From positions 121,997 to 185,996 of the forward strand of contig CAUYLG010004908.1 of NCBI GenBank assembly GCA_963573385.1: a stretch of 64,000 nucleotides of DNA, written 5' to 3'. Shown here piece by piece: positions 1-13,899 of this stretch (the first letter of the stretch is position 1; the number at the start of each line of letters is the position of its first letter). This DNA comes from Cacajao melanocephalus (Eukaryota; Chordata; Mammalia; Primates; Pitheciidae). The translations under genes and the position numbers were made by a program. The notes under the pieces were generated by a model. That model ran no database searches. It was given only the letters and a program-made list of their open reading frames with translations, and was not told the DNA's origin.

Positions 1-59
1 AATATGTAAATGATATCACATCAGTTTTTCCTTGCTTGAGGAAGGAACCATGACTATGT

Positions 60-285
60 GCATACTTTCCAATACGGTCCCAGTAGCCATATGTGGCTAT
101 TTAAACTGAAATTCATTAAAATTAGATAAAAAGAAAAATTCCATTCCTCAGGCATACTTGCCTTATTTCTCACTAATACGCTCTCCAGGGCTCAGCAGCC
201 GCATGTGGCTAGTGGCTACCACTAGATAGTGCAAAATAGAACATTTCCATCATCACAGAAAGTTCTACAGGGCCATGCAGATCTA
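60..285. mobile_element. Non-autonomous hAT-like DNA transposon fragment
   Basis: The copy contains two inverted copies of the motif around CCACATGTGGCTA (agccatatgtggctat and gcatgtggctagtggctacc) and the end motif catcacagaaagttct. This layout matches a hAT-Charlie-type MITE I remember; the family name was not checked. Confidence 0.6.
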
Positions 286-589
286 GATGGCGTTCCAGTG
301 TTCAAAACTAACATTGCTTTGAGATGCTCAGAAATTATATACTAAAAGGATGCACTGCTACATTTTCAACCTGATTCATAGTTAAATCAAATTATCTTAA
401 CTCTTTAGAGAATCTCTGGAGTGTTCCCAAGTGGCTATGAAGCATATGGGTAAGCATTCTTCCCTCCCCTTGCCACCCTTCCCATCTCCATAAGCGAAGT
501 TAGTCTGGAGATTTCTTTAATTACCACAACCACCAAGTGCATTTTATTTGTATGCCCCAATCCTAGTCCTACTTCTGACCCAGACTTCC

Positions 590-740
590 CCTTTACATCT
601 AGGCAGGTCACTTAACCTCTCTCCTTCAGTTTCAAGGAGAACAATGCTTCTTACCCTCTGAGGGCTTGCAAATTTTAATGAATGTGTGGGAATACTTGGA
701 GGATGAAAAGCATGCTAAGTGTTCCTATTATTCCCCTGAA
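590..740 (+). repeat. MIR-like fragment
   Basis: A short stretch resembles the MIR core and 3' part (ggtcacttaacctctct and trailing sequence). It is strongly diverged. Confidence 0.4.
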
Positions 741-1023
741 AAACAAGATTCAAGCCAAACTGATACTTTCCTGACACAGGTGAGTCTGAAATTAAACAGA
801 GCCACAGACCTCAAAAGGGCAGTGTTTAGGTGGCTCCTCAGATCCCTAGGAGAATAGACCTGTGTTGACATCAGTGTAGCATTCAAAGAACAGATACCTG
901 ACCCAATGCCAAATGAGAAAATCAGCACTTGTAGCCAGGCCAAAATGCATGGCCAGCTCATTCCTCCAAGCCTGAGGTCATCAGCCAACAGTTCTTTCTC
1001 CCACTGCCCCAAACATAACCCAC

Positions 1024-1166
1024 CAATGTTATAGATCAGCCCTGGGCGGTTTCCTTGCTGGATGACTTTCAAAGCTCGGACACCACTACCACCATCCAGG
1101 GAGAAGCCCTGACACCAGCCCGGCATGCCTTCTGGATGAATCCCCCTTCCGATTCTCATCGTGCAG
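1024..1166 (-). CDS. VPS13D: VPS13D exon (window exon 26), last in window
   Basis: This 143-base exon encodes CTMRIGRGIHPEGMPGWCQG and ends NRPGLIYNI plus one base of Gly. It was the key to recognising the gene. The acceptor CTGCCCCACAG is good and the donor GTGGGT lies at 1023. The following exon, which should begin with the rest of Gly then IDV, is beyond the left edge. Confidence 0.97.
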
Positions 1167-1467
1167 CTGTGGGGCAGAAAAGCAAAGATGTAGATATTCA
1201 TCCACAAGAAAGTCTTATCTGCGTGTTCTAATTGGGAAACACTAATATAGCTATCACTGAAATTCCATCTCTACTACTGACTCTCTTCTTCACTCTCATG
1301 TGATTCCCTAGCACAATGAGAAAATTCATTAGTGGTTAAAACTATTATCTTAGAGGTAACCACAGCACAACAGTGTGTGAAATTTACGGACATCTACAAC
1401 TAAATGCTCTAGGAGAAAACATTAGGATTCTATGAGCATAACACATGAGGAAAATGCTGCAATTTAT

Positions 1468-1769
<302 letters not shown>

Positions 1770-1959
1770 GGCAATTTCTATTATTCCCCTAAAACTCAAG
1801 GATTCAAGTCAAACTAATCCTTTCCTGACTCTGCTGTTTCAAGGGTTCATTTAAAAAAGCACAAGAAGCGTATGTACAGAAGATACAGGTATGATGATAC
1901 TATTACAATAGCAAAGCACTGTTTAGTTGGCCTTTGTCTTGTCATAGATTTTGGCAACA

Positions 1960-2500
<541 letters not shown>

Positions 2501-3403
2501 ATCTAAAACTGTCCAACTCATTTCAGGAGAAAAATGAGACTGGACTTGCTGCACATGCCAAGAGGCTGGCTGCATCCCCTACAATATCCACAACTCTTGT
2601 CAGTCCTCTCTCCTGGCCTCAAACACCAATCTACACTCCAAGCTTCCATGGTAAACATCAGTACCCACTAAGTGTGGTACTCCAGAAGACTTTCTGTTAA
2701 GCTGTCAGCATAATTCTACCGATAACAGGGTATGGCATTTTAACACTATTGGATACACCCATTTATCTTTGATTAGAGCTCTATTAAAAGGCTCTTGTAA
2801 AAAGCAGAATGTCAAAACTAAGAATAAAAGCGAATTAATGCTCCTACCATACATTAAAAGCACATGTCATCTAATCCTCACAGTTGTTTTTTGTCCCTGC
2901 TTTTAAACATGCAATGAGTTCTTTTGAGACCTTAAAATGGCATATTTCACTTCGAGGGTAAAAGGGACGAATTTCAAAATGCTATACAAATCCTGGATTG
3001 GATTATGAGGCTGACGGCTTTACCAAAGAACCAGTCTACATCCATTCTGAGGCCAGCTCCTGTGCCTGTGCTAAAAGTTTACAGAGGAAGAGAAACTGCA
3101 GAGAAGAGAAGGAGAACACGTGGCTTTCTCTTCATTGGCAGAGTTATGAATAGGAAAACTACTTCAATGCATGTAAAATAAAACTAGCTTTCATTATAAA
3201 CCAACCAAATGGTTTATTTTCAGTATCAAATAACACAGAAATTAGATCCCCAAAAATCCCATTAGGTCATGGTTCTATTCCCCTGCCAAGTCAGGATTGT
3301 TATCTACAGTATATTTCTACTTACACGGATATATTATGGCCTTTACTAATTTCTTCCCTTCCCTGGGAGCTTATTTCCCCTTCCCATAAATAATTGGACT
3401 CAC

Positions 3404-3530
3404 AGGTTTGGCTGCTCTTTGTCAGCATAGCAGAATAAGAGAGGACTCAGGCTCCGGGCCAGCTCATGCTCCTCAAACTGGCCTGCAGCATCTGTCTTGG
3501 CATTGTCCTGTCTGAATATCAGCGGCAACC
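3404..3530 (-). CDS. VPS13D: VPS13D exon (window exon 25)
   Basis: This 127-base exon encodes LPLIFRQDNAKTDAAGQFEE and ends YADKEQPN plus two bases of Leu. It continues directly from INKTG of the previous exon. The donor GTGAGT (3403) is strong; the acceptor reads CTTCATAAAG with a short pyrimidine tract. Confidence 0.95.
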
Positions 3531-3837
3531 CTTTATGAAGGAGGAGAAAAGTTTACATCAATACCACCCAGTCTATCTGAAAGAGATGCAAATGTGTATG
3601 AATAAAATCATCAAGGGGGAAAAGAGTGAAAACTGAATCTATTTAGTAGGCTCAGTTCCTTGTCTAAAAGGACAGTTTTGAGCATGATTAAGCATTTATG
3701 ATGGAAGCAGGAATGTTTCAGCAGCTCAGACTGTTGAAGTAATCTATTTGCATTGGCTCCATTTAGTTAGCTAAGCAAATAAATCTGAATTCCCATGACT
3801 AACACCAAAGACCTACTTGAGCAGTCCCTGTATGTAC

Positions 3838-4029
3838 CTGTTTTGTTAATCAGCCAATATGGAGCAGAAATGAAGATCTTTAAGGACCCTTCTGCTCGAC
3901 ACACAATCCGGATGGTGAGGTTTAGCTGCCGACGGTTGACGTCATAGAGTCGCATTCTCACCATATAGTTTTGGGTTCCAGGTGGAATGAGCAATTCTTT
4001 ACAGAGAGGGAAATTCTCCAGTGATACCC
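3838..4029 (-). CDS. VPS13D: VPS13D exon (window exon 24), entry to the SHR-BD segment
   Basis: This 192-base exon encodes VSLENFPLCKELLIPPGTQN, VRMRLYDVNRRQLNLTIRIV and ends SAPYWLINKT plus one base of Gly. The x-P-Y-W-L/M-I/V-N-K-T motif is nearly invariant in VPS13 proteins and opens the segment listed as SHR-BD, now seen as the end of the VAB domain. The donor GTACAT (3837) is weak; the acceptor is TCTTCTTTAG. Confidence 0.97.
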
Positions 4030-4926
4030 CTAAAGAAGATACAAACGATTAACTTACAGAGTTCTCACTTTAGTTTGTCAAAATAGCTCACAGCAAAAGT
4101 AAACTGGATTCCTTTTCAAAAAATCAATAACTAAGTATCTAACTGGTAAAAGTCTCCATTAGAATGACTCTTTCCCTCTACCCGGGGTAAGAATCAACAT
4201 AAGCAAACCAGATGGCCTGGAAGTCATGCTAGGAAGTCTAAACTGCATAATCAAAAGGGTTAGAATATCAGAAAACTATCAATAATAGTTATGATTCTTA
4301 GGAGTCTGCTATACTTCAGGCTGTGTGCCAGGTGCCTGAAACATAGGAACGGAAGTGCAAGGTAAGAGGCACAGTTCTGCAGCCAAACTGACTGGCTTCA
4401 CAACTCCAGTCTGTCCTTACTACCTTCATCTCTGGAACCCATGTGCACAATGTAGATAACTGTTACGAAAAGTGAGAAGCCATGGAATGCAGAATGCTGA
4501 GGAGAAGCAGTGCTAGGTGTTTACATGGTGATGGGATAGGTAGACATTTCCATTTTGTACAGGGGCTCAATAAGTACTTGAAGAAATATATTAGAAAACT
4601 AACCTCTTATATGCCAAAGACCTATTTTATTTAGAATGAATAGCACTGCACTATTTTTCTAAGTTAAGTTCAAGGGTTATATGGTAATTGCAATGTAATC
4701 TTGTCACTGTGGGACAGACACATTGCTAAAGTTCAATGAGTTTCAGGTCCTCCGTCTGTAAAATGGAGATAACATGAAATAATATAGCAAAAGCACTTAC
4801 AAAACTGTAAAATCATAAATATCTAAGTTATTATTAATTCAATCTGTGTATGGTAGTCTTAAAGGAACATATTTTCTGCCCAAATTCCAAAAGTACCTCT
4901 TTGCTTTGTAAAAAAAAAATATTTTT

Positions 4927-5221
4927 GGCTGGGTGCAGTGGCTCATGCCTATAATCCTAACACTTTGGGAGGCCAAGGAGGGTGGATCATCTGAGGTTAG
5001 GGGTTTGAGACCAGCCTGGCCAACATGGTGAAACCCCATCTCTACTAAAAATACAAAAATTAGCTGGTATGGTAGCGGGAATCTGTAATCCCAGCTGCTC
5101 AGGAGGCTGAGGCAGGAGAATTCGCTTGAACCCAGGAGGTGGAGGTTGCGGTGAGCTGAGATCATGTCATTGCACTGTAGCCTGGGCTACAGAGCAAGAC
5201 TCCAACTCAAAAAAAAAAAAA
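4927..5221 (+). mobile_element. Alu, antisense to VPS13D
   Basis: A full-length copy from ggctgggtgcagtggctc to a pure A13 tail. Confidence 0.93.
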
Positions 5222-5227
5222 ATTTAA

Positions 5228-5465
5228 ATTTGTAATCAACACCTAATAATAATTGTACATATTTTGGGGCTACAGTGAGATGTCTCAATACATATATACA
5301 TTATGAAATGATCAAATCAGGGTATTTAGCATTTTCATCACCTCAAACATTCATTGTTTCTTTGTAGTTACAACATTAAAAATCCTCTCTTCTAGCTATT
5401 ATGAAATATATCATACAATATTGTTAACTATAATCATCATTCCTCTTTAAGTGTTGCAAATATGG
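5228..5465 (+). mobile_element. L1 3'-UTR fragment
   Basis: The stretch containing cagtgagatgtctcaatacat and gatcaaatcagggtatttagc resembles the 3' region of older L1 subfamilies. Confidence 0.6.
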
Positions 5466-5493
5466 TAATTCTCTACTTTGACTTCATTCACCC

Positions 5494-5909
5494 TGTTAAA
5501 GCAAACTAAATATGGCCTGAGGACTCTGTACTTCTATATGAGTCCTTGTGGATGAACTGCAATCTAACTTAATAGGTAGATAAGAGTGAAGACCTGATTT
5601 GGGAGTATGTAGCTGTAACAATAGCTGAGCCTTGGCCAATCCCAGCAGCCATACTTCAACCCATTCATACACTGCTGAATGTTCAAACTGTTCAAATAAG
5701 GCAAACACCAACCTATAACCAATCCAGCTGTTTCTGTACCTCACCTCTGATTTCTGTATGTCACTTCCTTTTTTGTCTATAAATTTGTTCTCATCATGAG
5801 GCATCCCTGGAGTCTCTGAATCTGCTGTGATTCTGGGGGCTGCCCAATTTGCGAATCATTCATTGCTCAATTAAACTCATTTAATTTGGCTGAAGTTTTC
5901 CTTTTAACA
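5494..5909. mobile_element. Candidate solo LTR of an endogenous retroviral element
   Basis: A 416-base block runs from tgttaaa to ttttaaca, short inverted ends of TG...CA type. On the plus strand it holds a TATA-like tctataaattt and a poly(A)-like caattaaac near the 3' end. Flanking bases (caccc/atcct) no longer match as a duplication. There are no internal viral genes. Family not assigned. Confidence 0.5.
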
Positions 5910-6136
5910 ATCCTTACAACTGAAAATTACTTGATGCATTCCAAACCCCCATCTCTTCATCAGTAAAATGGGGCAAATAACTATTTCTGTAAGGATTACA
6001 TGAGATTACATGTATGAAAAAACCCAGCTATGCCTGAAATAGAGTGAATGCCTAGCAAACGTTTATCTTTTCACTAAAAAGAGAAGAAACATAAGATTTT
6101 GCTTGGGAAAGGCATCGTTTAAAAAGATGCAATGAT

Positions 6137-6433
6137 GGCCAGGTGCGGTGGCTTACGCCTGTAATCCCAGCACTTTGGGAGGATGAGGCAGGCAAATCAT
6201 GAGGTCAGGAGTTCGAGACCAGCCTGACCAACATGATGAAACCCTGTCTCTACTAAAAATACGAAAATTAGACAGGCGTGGTGGCCTGTGTCTGTAATCC
6301 CAGCTACTCAGGAGGCTGAGGCAGGAGAATCACTTCAACCCGGGAGCCAGAGGTTGCAATGAGCCAAGATCGTGCCACTGCACTCCAGCCTGCGCAACAG
6401 AGCAAGACTGTCTCAAAAAAATAAAAAAAAAAA
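6137..6433 (+). mobile_element. Alu, antisense to VPS13D
   Basis: A full-length copy from ggccaggtgcggtggctt to an A-rich tail. It sits 103 bases from an inverted partial Alu at 6536-6707. Confidence 0.93.
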
Positions 6434-6535
6434 GAAAAGATGAAATGACTTCCTATAATCATACAAAAAAGGCTCTGTTGAGTGCTTCCTCTGTAAACCT
6501 TTTGGTTTGTTATTTTCTTATCATTTTTTGTAGGT

Positions 6536-6707
6536 TTTTTTTTTTTTTTTTTTTTTTAAGAGACAGGGCTTACTATGTTGCTGAGGCTGGTGGGCAGCGG
6601 CATAAGCGTAACTCACTGAAGCCTCAAACTCCTAGATTCAAGCAGTCTTCCCGCCTTAGCCTCCTGAGAAGCTGGGATGACAGGAGTGTGCTGCCACCTC
6701 CAGCTAA
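6536..6707 (-). mobile_element. Partial, old Alu (single arm), sense to VPS13D
   Basis: A T run is followed by agagacagggcttactatgttg and ctgggatgacaggagtgtg. It is monomer-like and diverged (FLAM or AluJ grade). Confidence 0.75.
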
Positions 6708-6866
6708 AGGTTGTTTATTTTTTTTAACTGCACTAATTCCTTTGAGCTGGCTTACTGAGATATTATAGGTACCCCAATTTCTCCAAGATGCTTACCAAAT
6801 AATCACAAAATACTCATTGATACTTTCATAGAATTATGACAAATGATCATTTGACTACATTCTTAC

Positions 6867-7114
6867 CAAGTTCAATGTTCTGGGATGTATCAGCTGTGTG
6901 GAGGGCTGCCTCCTTGCCAGGTTTCAGCGTCCCATTAATTGGCATTCCTTTAACATAAAAATCAAGTTCACAGGGTAGCAAGTTGCAGATTACCACAGTT
7001 GGCAGGAGATATATGGTATGCCCAGGCTGTCTGAAAATCTGTTTTGCACTGTCAGAAAATATGTTTGAGGGCATATAATCTGGATAATTCTCTTTCTTTA
7101 TAGCCACACAAAAC
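6867..7114 (-). CDS. VPS13D: VPS13D exon (window exon 23)
   Basis: This 248-base exon encodes FCVAIKKENYPDYMPSNIFS, then HTIYLLPTVVICNLLPCELD, and ends DTSQNIEL plus one base of Gly. The P-x-x-x-I-x-N-x-L-P-x-x-L/E-L pattern is another VAB repeat. The donor GTAAGA (6866) is good and the acceptor TTATCTTCATAG. Confidence 0.96.
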
Positions 7115-7767
7115 CTATGAAGATAAAATGGTGGGAAAATCATCAGACTGAATGAATAACTTAATTTTTTTTCTCCTTAGCTAAGAAAGAATAACATTAA
7201 AATGGTTCAATGAGTAATTATTTGCAGTTTACAATTCAATACGTCTACTAAGATATACAATAATAAGTATAGATTGTAAATGTTCAGTTTGATGAGAGCT
7301 CTGACAATTCTACACACCTGTATAACCACCATCCAAAATAAATGACTGAATACTCCTCTCAAGTCACAAAGTTCCCTCATGGCCTTTTCCAACCAATATT
7401 CTCCTCCACCATTCAGGGAACCACTTTCTAACCTTTATCACTATGGATCAGTTGTGTCTGTTATGGAGCTGCATAAAAGTAGAATCATGCAGTATGTATT
7501 ACTCTTTTTTCTGGCTTTTTAAACTTAAAGTCGCAACAAGATTCAACCACGTTGTTCTATACATCCTATTTGATCATTTTTCATTTCCTAGTAGTATGCC
7601 ATGGTATGAATAAATTTCTGTTAATTTATCCATCATCCTGTTGATAGCCGATTGGTTTTTTCCAGTTTAGGGTTAAATGAACATTCTTGTACAAGTATTT
7701 TTTTGGATATATATTTTTTCATTCATTTTAGATAAATACCCTAAAGTGGCCTTGCTGGGTCCTTAAC

Positions 7768-8066
7768 TTTTTTTTTTTTTTTTGAGACTGAGTTTTGCTC
7801 TTGTTGCCAAAGCTGGAGAGCAATGGCGCTATCTTGGCTTACTGCAACCTCTGCCTCCTGGGTTCAAGCCATTCTCCTGCCTCAGCCTCGTGAGTAGCTG
7901 AGATTACAGGCATAAGCCAGATGTCTGGCTAATTTTTTGTATTTTTAGTAGAGACAAGGTTTCACCGTGTTGGTCAGGCTGGTCTCGCACTCCTGACCTC
8001 AAGTGATTCCCCCGGCCTCGGCCTCCCAAAGTGTGGGACTACAGGTGTGAGCCACTGTGCCCGGCC
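7768..8066 (-). mobile_element. Alu in L1, sense to VPS13D
   Basis: A full-length copy from a long T run to gtgcccggcc. The target-site duplication gtccttaact is visible on both sides (7759 and 8068). Confidence 0.95.
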
Positions 8067-8368
8067 AGTCCTTAACTTTTATAAGAAATAGCCATGTATT
8101 TCTCCAAAGCAGTTGTACCATTTTAGACTCCTACTAGCCACTTATGAGAGTTCCAGTGGCTTCACATCTTTGACAACATTTGGTGTTATCATTCTTTTTT
8201 ATTTCAGCCATTTCAGTGAGAGTAAAACATTACCCACTGTGTGCATTTCCGCAGTGAATAATCACACTGAGCATCTTCTCATTTAACTATTGGCTGTATA
8301 TTTTCTTCTGTAATTTGTCAGTTCAAGTCTTGTGTCTATTCTTTTTATTAAGCTGTTTTTATTGTTGA

Positions 8369-8757
<389 letters not shown>

Positions 8758-8880
8758 CTCACTTTGAGTCTCTTAATATGATGAGTTACATTTACTGATT
8801 TTCAAATATTAAGCTAATCTTAAATTTCTGGGATAAATCACTTGCTGGATTGCATTTGATATTATTATTATTCTGATAAA

Positions 8881-9178
<298 letters not shown>

Positions 9179-9185
9179 AAAATCT

Positions 9186-9518
<333 letters not shown>

Positions 9519-11394
9519 TCATGGGGAATAATGGCTCATAGTTTTTACATAGTAGATGTAACAGGTTTTGATATCAGGAATATGTTGGCCTCATAAAATG
9601 AGTTAGGAACTGTTCTTTCCTCTTCTATTTTCTGAAAGATCTTGTGTAAAACTGTTATTTCTTCCTTAAACATCTGGTAGAATTCACTAGTAATGTTATA
9701 TGGGCCCACAGTGTTCTTTGTGAACAAAGGCTTTTCTAAGAGTTAAAGTTCTTTTAATTTAGATACTTTAGGTACTGGGCTATCTGGATTTTCTATTTCT
9801 TCTTTGTGTCAGTTTTGTTAACTTGTGTTTTTCACATTTACATGTGTAATGTATTGGTATAACATTGTTCTTATCTCCTTTTCATCCTTTTTATGTCTAT
9901 AAGATCTGTAATAATGCTTCATTTTTTCATTCTTGATGTTGGTAATTTGTATTTTCTGTCTTTTCTCCTTGAGCAAGTCTTGCTAGAAGTTTATCAAATT
10001 GATGACAATTTTGACATTGCTGATATTCTATTTTCTAGTTCACTGATTTCCAGCCACATTTTCATTGTCTCCTTTTCCTATTTCTTTGTTTTGAATTTGC
10101 TCTTCTTTAACTAACTTCTAAAAGTAGAAGATTAAATCAGCGATTTTATGGTTTCTTCATTCTCTTTTCTTTTTTAAAATTATTTGAGTCTTACCCAAAT
10201 GATCTTCTCCATTTTCTAATACAAGGATTTATAAACTGTAACTTCCCCCCTCAGAACTGCTTTTGCTGCATACCCCATATTTTAACATGTCTATCTTTTA
10301 TTATCATTCAATTCAAAATATTTTCTAATATCCTTTGTGATTTCTCTTATTTGACTCATGGGTTATTTAGAAATATACTGTTTAATGTCCAAATAGTTGG
10401 GGATTTATTAAGTATCTGACTGCTGTTGATTTCTAGTTTACTTCTATTGTAATCGGGAAATATATTCTGTATTGTTTCAATTCTTTAATATTTATTGATC
10501 TTTGCTTTATGGCCAACAGATGATCTCTCTTGATGAGTGTTCCAGATATACTCGAAATGAATGTATAAATTTGGAGTTTCTGGGTAAAGTGTTCTATAAA
10601 TGTCTATTAGAACAAGCTCATTGATAATATTGTTCAAATCTTTTACATATTTATTTTTTTGTTCTATAAATTACTGAAATGGAAGTGTTCAAATCACCAA
10701 TTCCAGTTACATATTTTATGTATTTCTTCTTTGGTCTGTTAGCAATTCACAGATCTGGGTAAGGAGTACGCTGGAATTCTTTACGCTATTCTTGTATTTC
10801 TTCTCTAAGTTTAAATCAAATGAATATCTGCCTTCACTATAAAAGAAACTAAAGCTTATCCTCTTTAAATAAGTTTGAAGTCTAAATTTGTGAGGGTAGA
10901 ACAATAGCAATCCAGTATTTTTTCCAAAGTTGAATCTAGTAGCATACTCTTGTATAATGGGTAAACAGGAGTTTAAATGGTTAGGCAATTTTGTCAATGT
11001 TCTCAAGAAAGTCAGTATTAGGTATATAAACCTTCAAATTATTTTGAAATCTCTCATTCAAAAAACTCCAGACCCCAGGATTTTGCTTTCCAATTTTGGA
11101 ATGAGAATCCGTTATTTTTCTGTTTTCCTTCCCCTCTCCATATGCCCTCTCTTGTGTAAACAGTGTGTGTGTTGGTTGTCTCTCCCATGTAAGTAAGCCT
11201 CCCTAGACTCCACCAAGAGTTAGCACTTGAGTTCTCACGAACCCAAACTTGAAAACTCAAGGAATAAGAACTCTAGAGTTTAAATAAGGATAACTGAATC
11301 TCTGAGGGTCTTTAGAGAAAGAATGGTAATAAAGTCATTCCAAAAGAAAAAGAAAAAAGCAAAAGTGACATGCTACTGTAGTGGTGCTACATAC

Positions 11395-11605
11395 CTGAAA
11401 AATCGGCTCTTTTCTGTGTCCATAGAGTGGCATTCTCGTTTACTGCTACTAATCTCTGCAGTCTTCACTACACTGGTCCAGTGAATAGGAGCCTTACAGA
11501 AAAATACACCCAATCCTTTGGGCCGAGCCTGTAGCCGCCAAGAAGTGAGGTGTAAAGGCACAGCAAACGAATCCCCTGGCATGACAGCAGGAAGCACCAC
11601 TGGCT
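11395..11605 (-). CDS. VPS13D: VPS13D exon (window exon 22), with an alternative upstream acceptor
   Basis: Read from the acceptor TTATTTCTGTGGCAG, the exon is 211 bases and its junction gives Lys: DKPVVLPAVMPGDSFAVPL. This matches the protein I remember. It continues LTSWRLQARPKGLGVFFCK and ends DTEKSRFF plus two bases. The donor is GTATGT at 11394. A second acceptor, CTCTTTTTCCCCAG, would start the exon at 11719 and add a net 38 residues in frame with no stop. I take the short form as main; the long form is unproven. Confidence 0.93.
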
Positions 11606-11719
11606 CTGCCACAGAAATAAGGGTTAGCACTTTCAGGCAATGGTCCTCCACCCCAAAGATTGACCATCTCAGGACAAAAGAAGACAGACCATATATACTG
11701 ACTGCTGGGGAAGACACCA
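11606..11719 (-). other. Possible 114-base in-frame 5' extension of window exon 22
   Basis: This segment lies between two usable acceptors. It is open in the VPS13D frame: the A from exon 21 plus TG gives Met, then VSSPAVSIYGLSSFVLRW and onward to SVAE. The upstream acceptor has the better pyrimidine tract. I do not recognise these residues from VPS13D, and the composition could be chance intron sequence. Confidence 0.3.
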
Positions 11720-11795
11720 CTGGGGAAAAAGAGACTTGACAACAGTCAAGAAATATTTATCAGCATTTACTATATTCTAAGCAATGAAAACATAC

Positions 11796-11946
11796 TATCT
11801 GGAGCTGATGGGCTATCCAGTCTTAGTTCCATTGGCGTCTCAAGTCTGTTCCTCACAATGAGGGCTGACCGGACAGTGATCACTTTCCGCGCACTGCCTT
11901 CCATAGTCACTGCAAAGACCACCCGCACTGGTGGGAGTGAAGAGAA
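11796..11946 (-). CDS. VPS13D: VPS13D exon (window exon 21)
   Basis: This 151-base exon encodes FSSLPPVRVVFAVTMEGSAR, VITVRSALIVRNRLETPMEL and ends DSPSAPD plus one base (A). The V-R-N-R-L-x-T-P-M-E-L stretch carries the invariant Asn of a VAB repeat. The acceptor TCTCTTTCACAG is strong and the donor is GTATGT at 11795. The single overhanging A joins either of two acceptors at exon 22. Confidence 0.96.
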
Positions 11947-11949
11947 CTG

Positions 11950-13847
11950 TGAAAGAGAGATAAAGACAAAATAATTATGTTTCTGAAAAAACATACAAAA
12001 TACAATAATATCGATCAGAATGTCTAACTTAAAAGCATCTTATTACTACTATACCTCTGCAGTGAAATCAGTCATAAAACCCTAAAGCCATTCGGCTTTA
12101 AAGGGAGTAAACATCCTATACATACACAATATTTAAAACATTAGTTCTAAAAAGTTCTACAAAAATAGGGAATCCACTCAGACGTGATATCACAAAGTGT
12201 GTCACTAAGAAAAATCAATCTTAAGCCTCTAGAAACATTATAAAAAACATTCACCTGAGACTGTGATAATAACCTATCCAATTTTCCAGACTTCCTGTAA
12301 TTTGGTAAGAAAGTATCTGCTGGAAATTATCCTTGACTCATAAGTCCCTGAGTTCCTTACAAGAAAACTGAAAAAGGCTTGTTTTCTACTCTACTGGCAG
12401 GGAATTAAATAAAGAGCATCCAATGCAACTAAAATTAAAAACAATGAGGTAGGACTTTGCAAAACATTAAATGATTTACCTTCTGTGGTATTTTCCTCCT
12501 AGATTAATATCCAAACAATTGGTTGAGTACTGCCCAAATACAGAAAAACAGAAGGAAGTCTTCTGAGATTAACATTTGTCTTTGTAAAATCCAGAAAGTG
12601 TAAAAGAATTGTCTGTATTGGTGTGCCTTTCATAGGAACAAAGAATAACTTCTTTGTTTCTAAGGTCCATATACTATTTGTTGACATGCCTATATAAAAA
12701 CCAACGTCTGTATTTTAAAGAACTTTAAAAACACACTGTTCTTTCTTCACAATAACCTTCCAGGTTCTGATCAATAATGGCTCATTCATAAAGGACACCA
12801 GGGTTCAGAAACTCAACATAATGAAGGGAGATTATTTATTTTTGGTCTTGGGTTACAGTCATTACGTTATTTTTCCATATGTTCATTCACACATTCAACA
12901 CACATTTTGTGCTAATACCATGTGACAGGAAATTTTCTTAAAAGTAGAAAATCCCACGCTAGGAACACCAAAGAAAAAGTTTCTGAAAGTATTACTCTTA
13001 GAATGAGTGTCCAGAACATATTAACAATGCTTTTTACTAGAGAAACAAATGGCATGACACTCAAGCTTTTCATTCTGCCAACTTTCTTATTAAGACAACC
13101 AGCATGTTAAAGTCAACCCAATGAACAATAAAATGAAGAGCTCCATGTTTTGAACCAAGACTTCTAGGAAGTCCAAATGAAAAGGCAAACTACAATTTTC
13201 TAGAGTGTTTTTAGAGGGACACAATCCTAGGCATAAATCATCATTGAAGCTCAAGCTTCCAGTGACCCAATCCTAATAAGGCCCCAATAGTCAAAGCCAG
13301 TAAGAATTGCTTGAAATCTTAATATTGTCACTTCAAACAATTGTTTGAAACCTTGGTATTGTTCAGGCCTACCTGAAATTTTACATTTCAAAACCTACCA
13401 TCTTCAGGGAGGAGGAATTATAAATAAAAGCCTGGAATACGTTTGTTAATGTCATCTTGTGATGATGTTTCAAAAGCTAAATAGGAAATAAATGTTACTT
13501 TTTCCTTCCTATTTACTTTCATGATCTTTGGACTCAAACCTATGAAATACATATGGCCATACCAGAGTTAATTTCTATTTTAACTTAGAATGAGAAGGAG
13601 ACCTTGGACCAAACATTTGCCTTTTCTTCTTCCCTGTAATACTTAGTCTCACACACCAAGTTAGGTGAAAACATTTTCTTGCAAGCTTTTGGAAAAGGAA
13701 GGTTATCATTTATAGAAAAGGGCAGAGATAAATTAAACGGCATATATGTCATAAAGTCCTCTGATCATTAAGAAATACACATCCGTATGGTTCGGGTGCA
13801 GTGTATATACTCAATAAACAAAATGACAACAGGAAAATCATACTTAC
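11950..13847. other. Introns around window exon 20: no recognised repeat
   Basis: About 1.9 kb of AT-rich intron between exons 20 and 21. I see no coding exon, no Alu and no clear older repeat here. Confidence 0.6.
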
Positions 13848-13895
13848 ATAAACCTGGGGATGTATAATATTTGTTCTGCTGCTTGGGCTGCCAAT
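13848..13895 (-). CDS. VPS13D: VPS13D microexon-like exon (window exon 20)
   Basis: This 48-base exon, the shortest in the window, encodes the 16 residues IGSPSSRTNIIHPQVY in phase 0 at both ends. The donor GTAAGT (13847) is ideal; the acceptor reads TTTCTCAG. It could be skipped in-frame. It bridges the Ser run of exon 19 to the strand FSSLPPVRVVF of exon 21. Confidence 0.94.
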
Positions 13896-13899
13896 CTGA

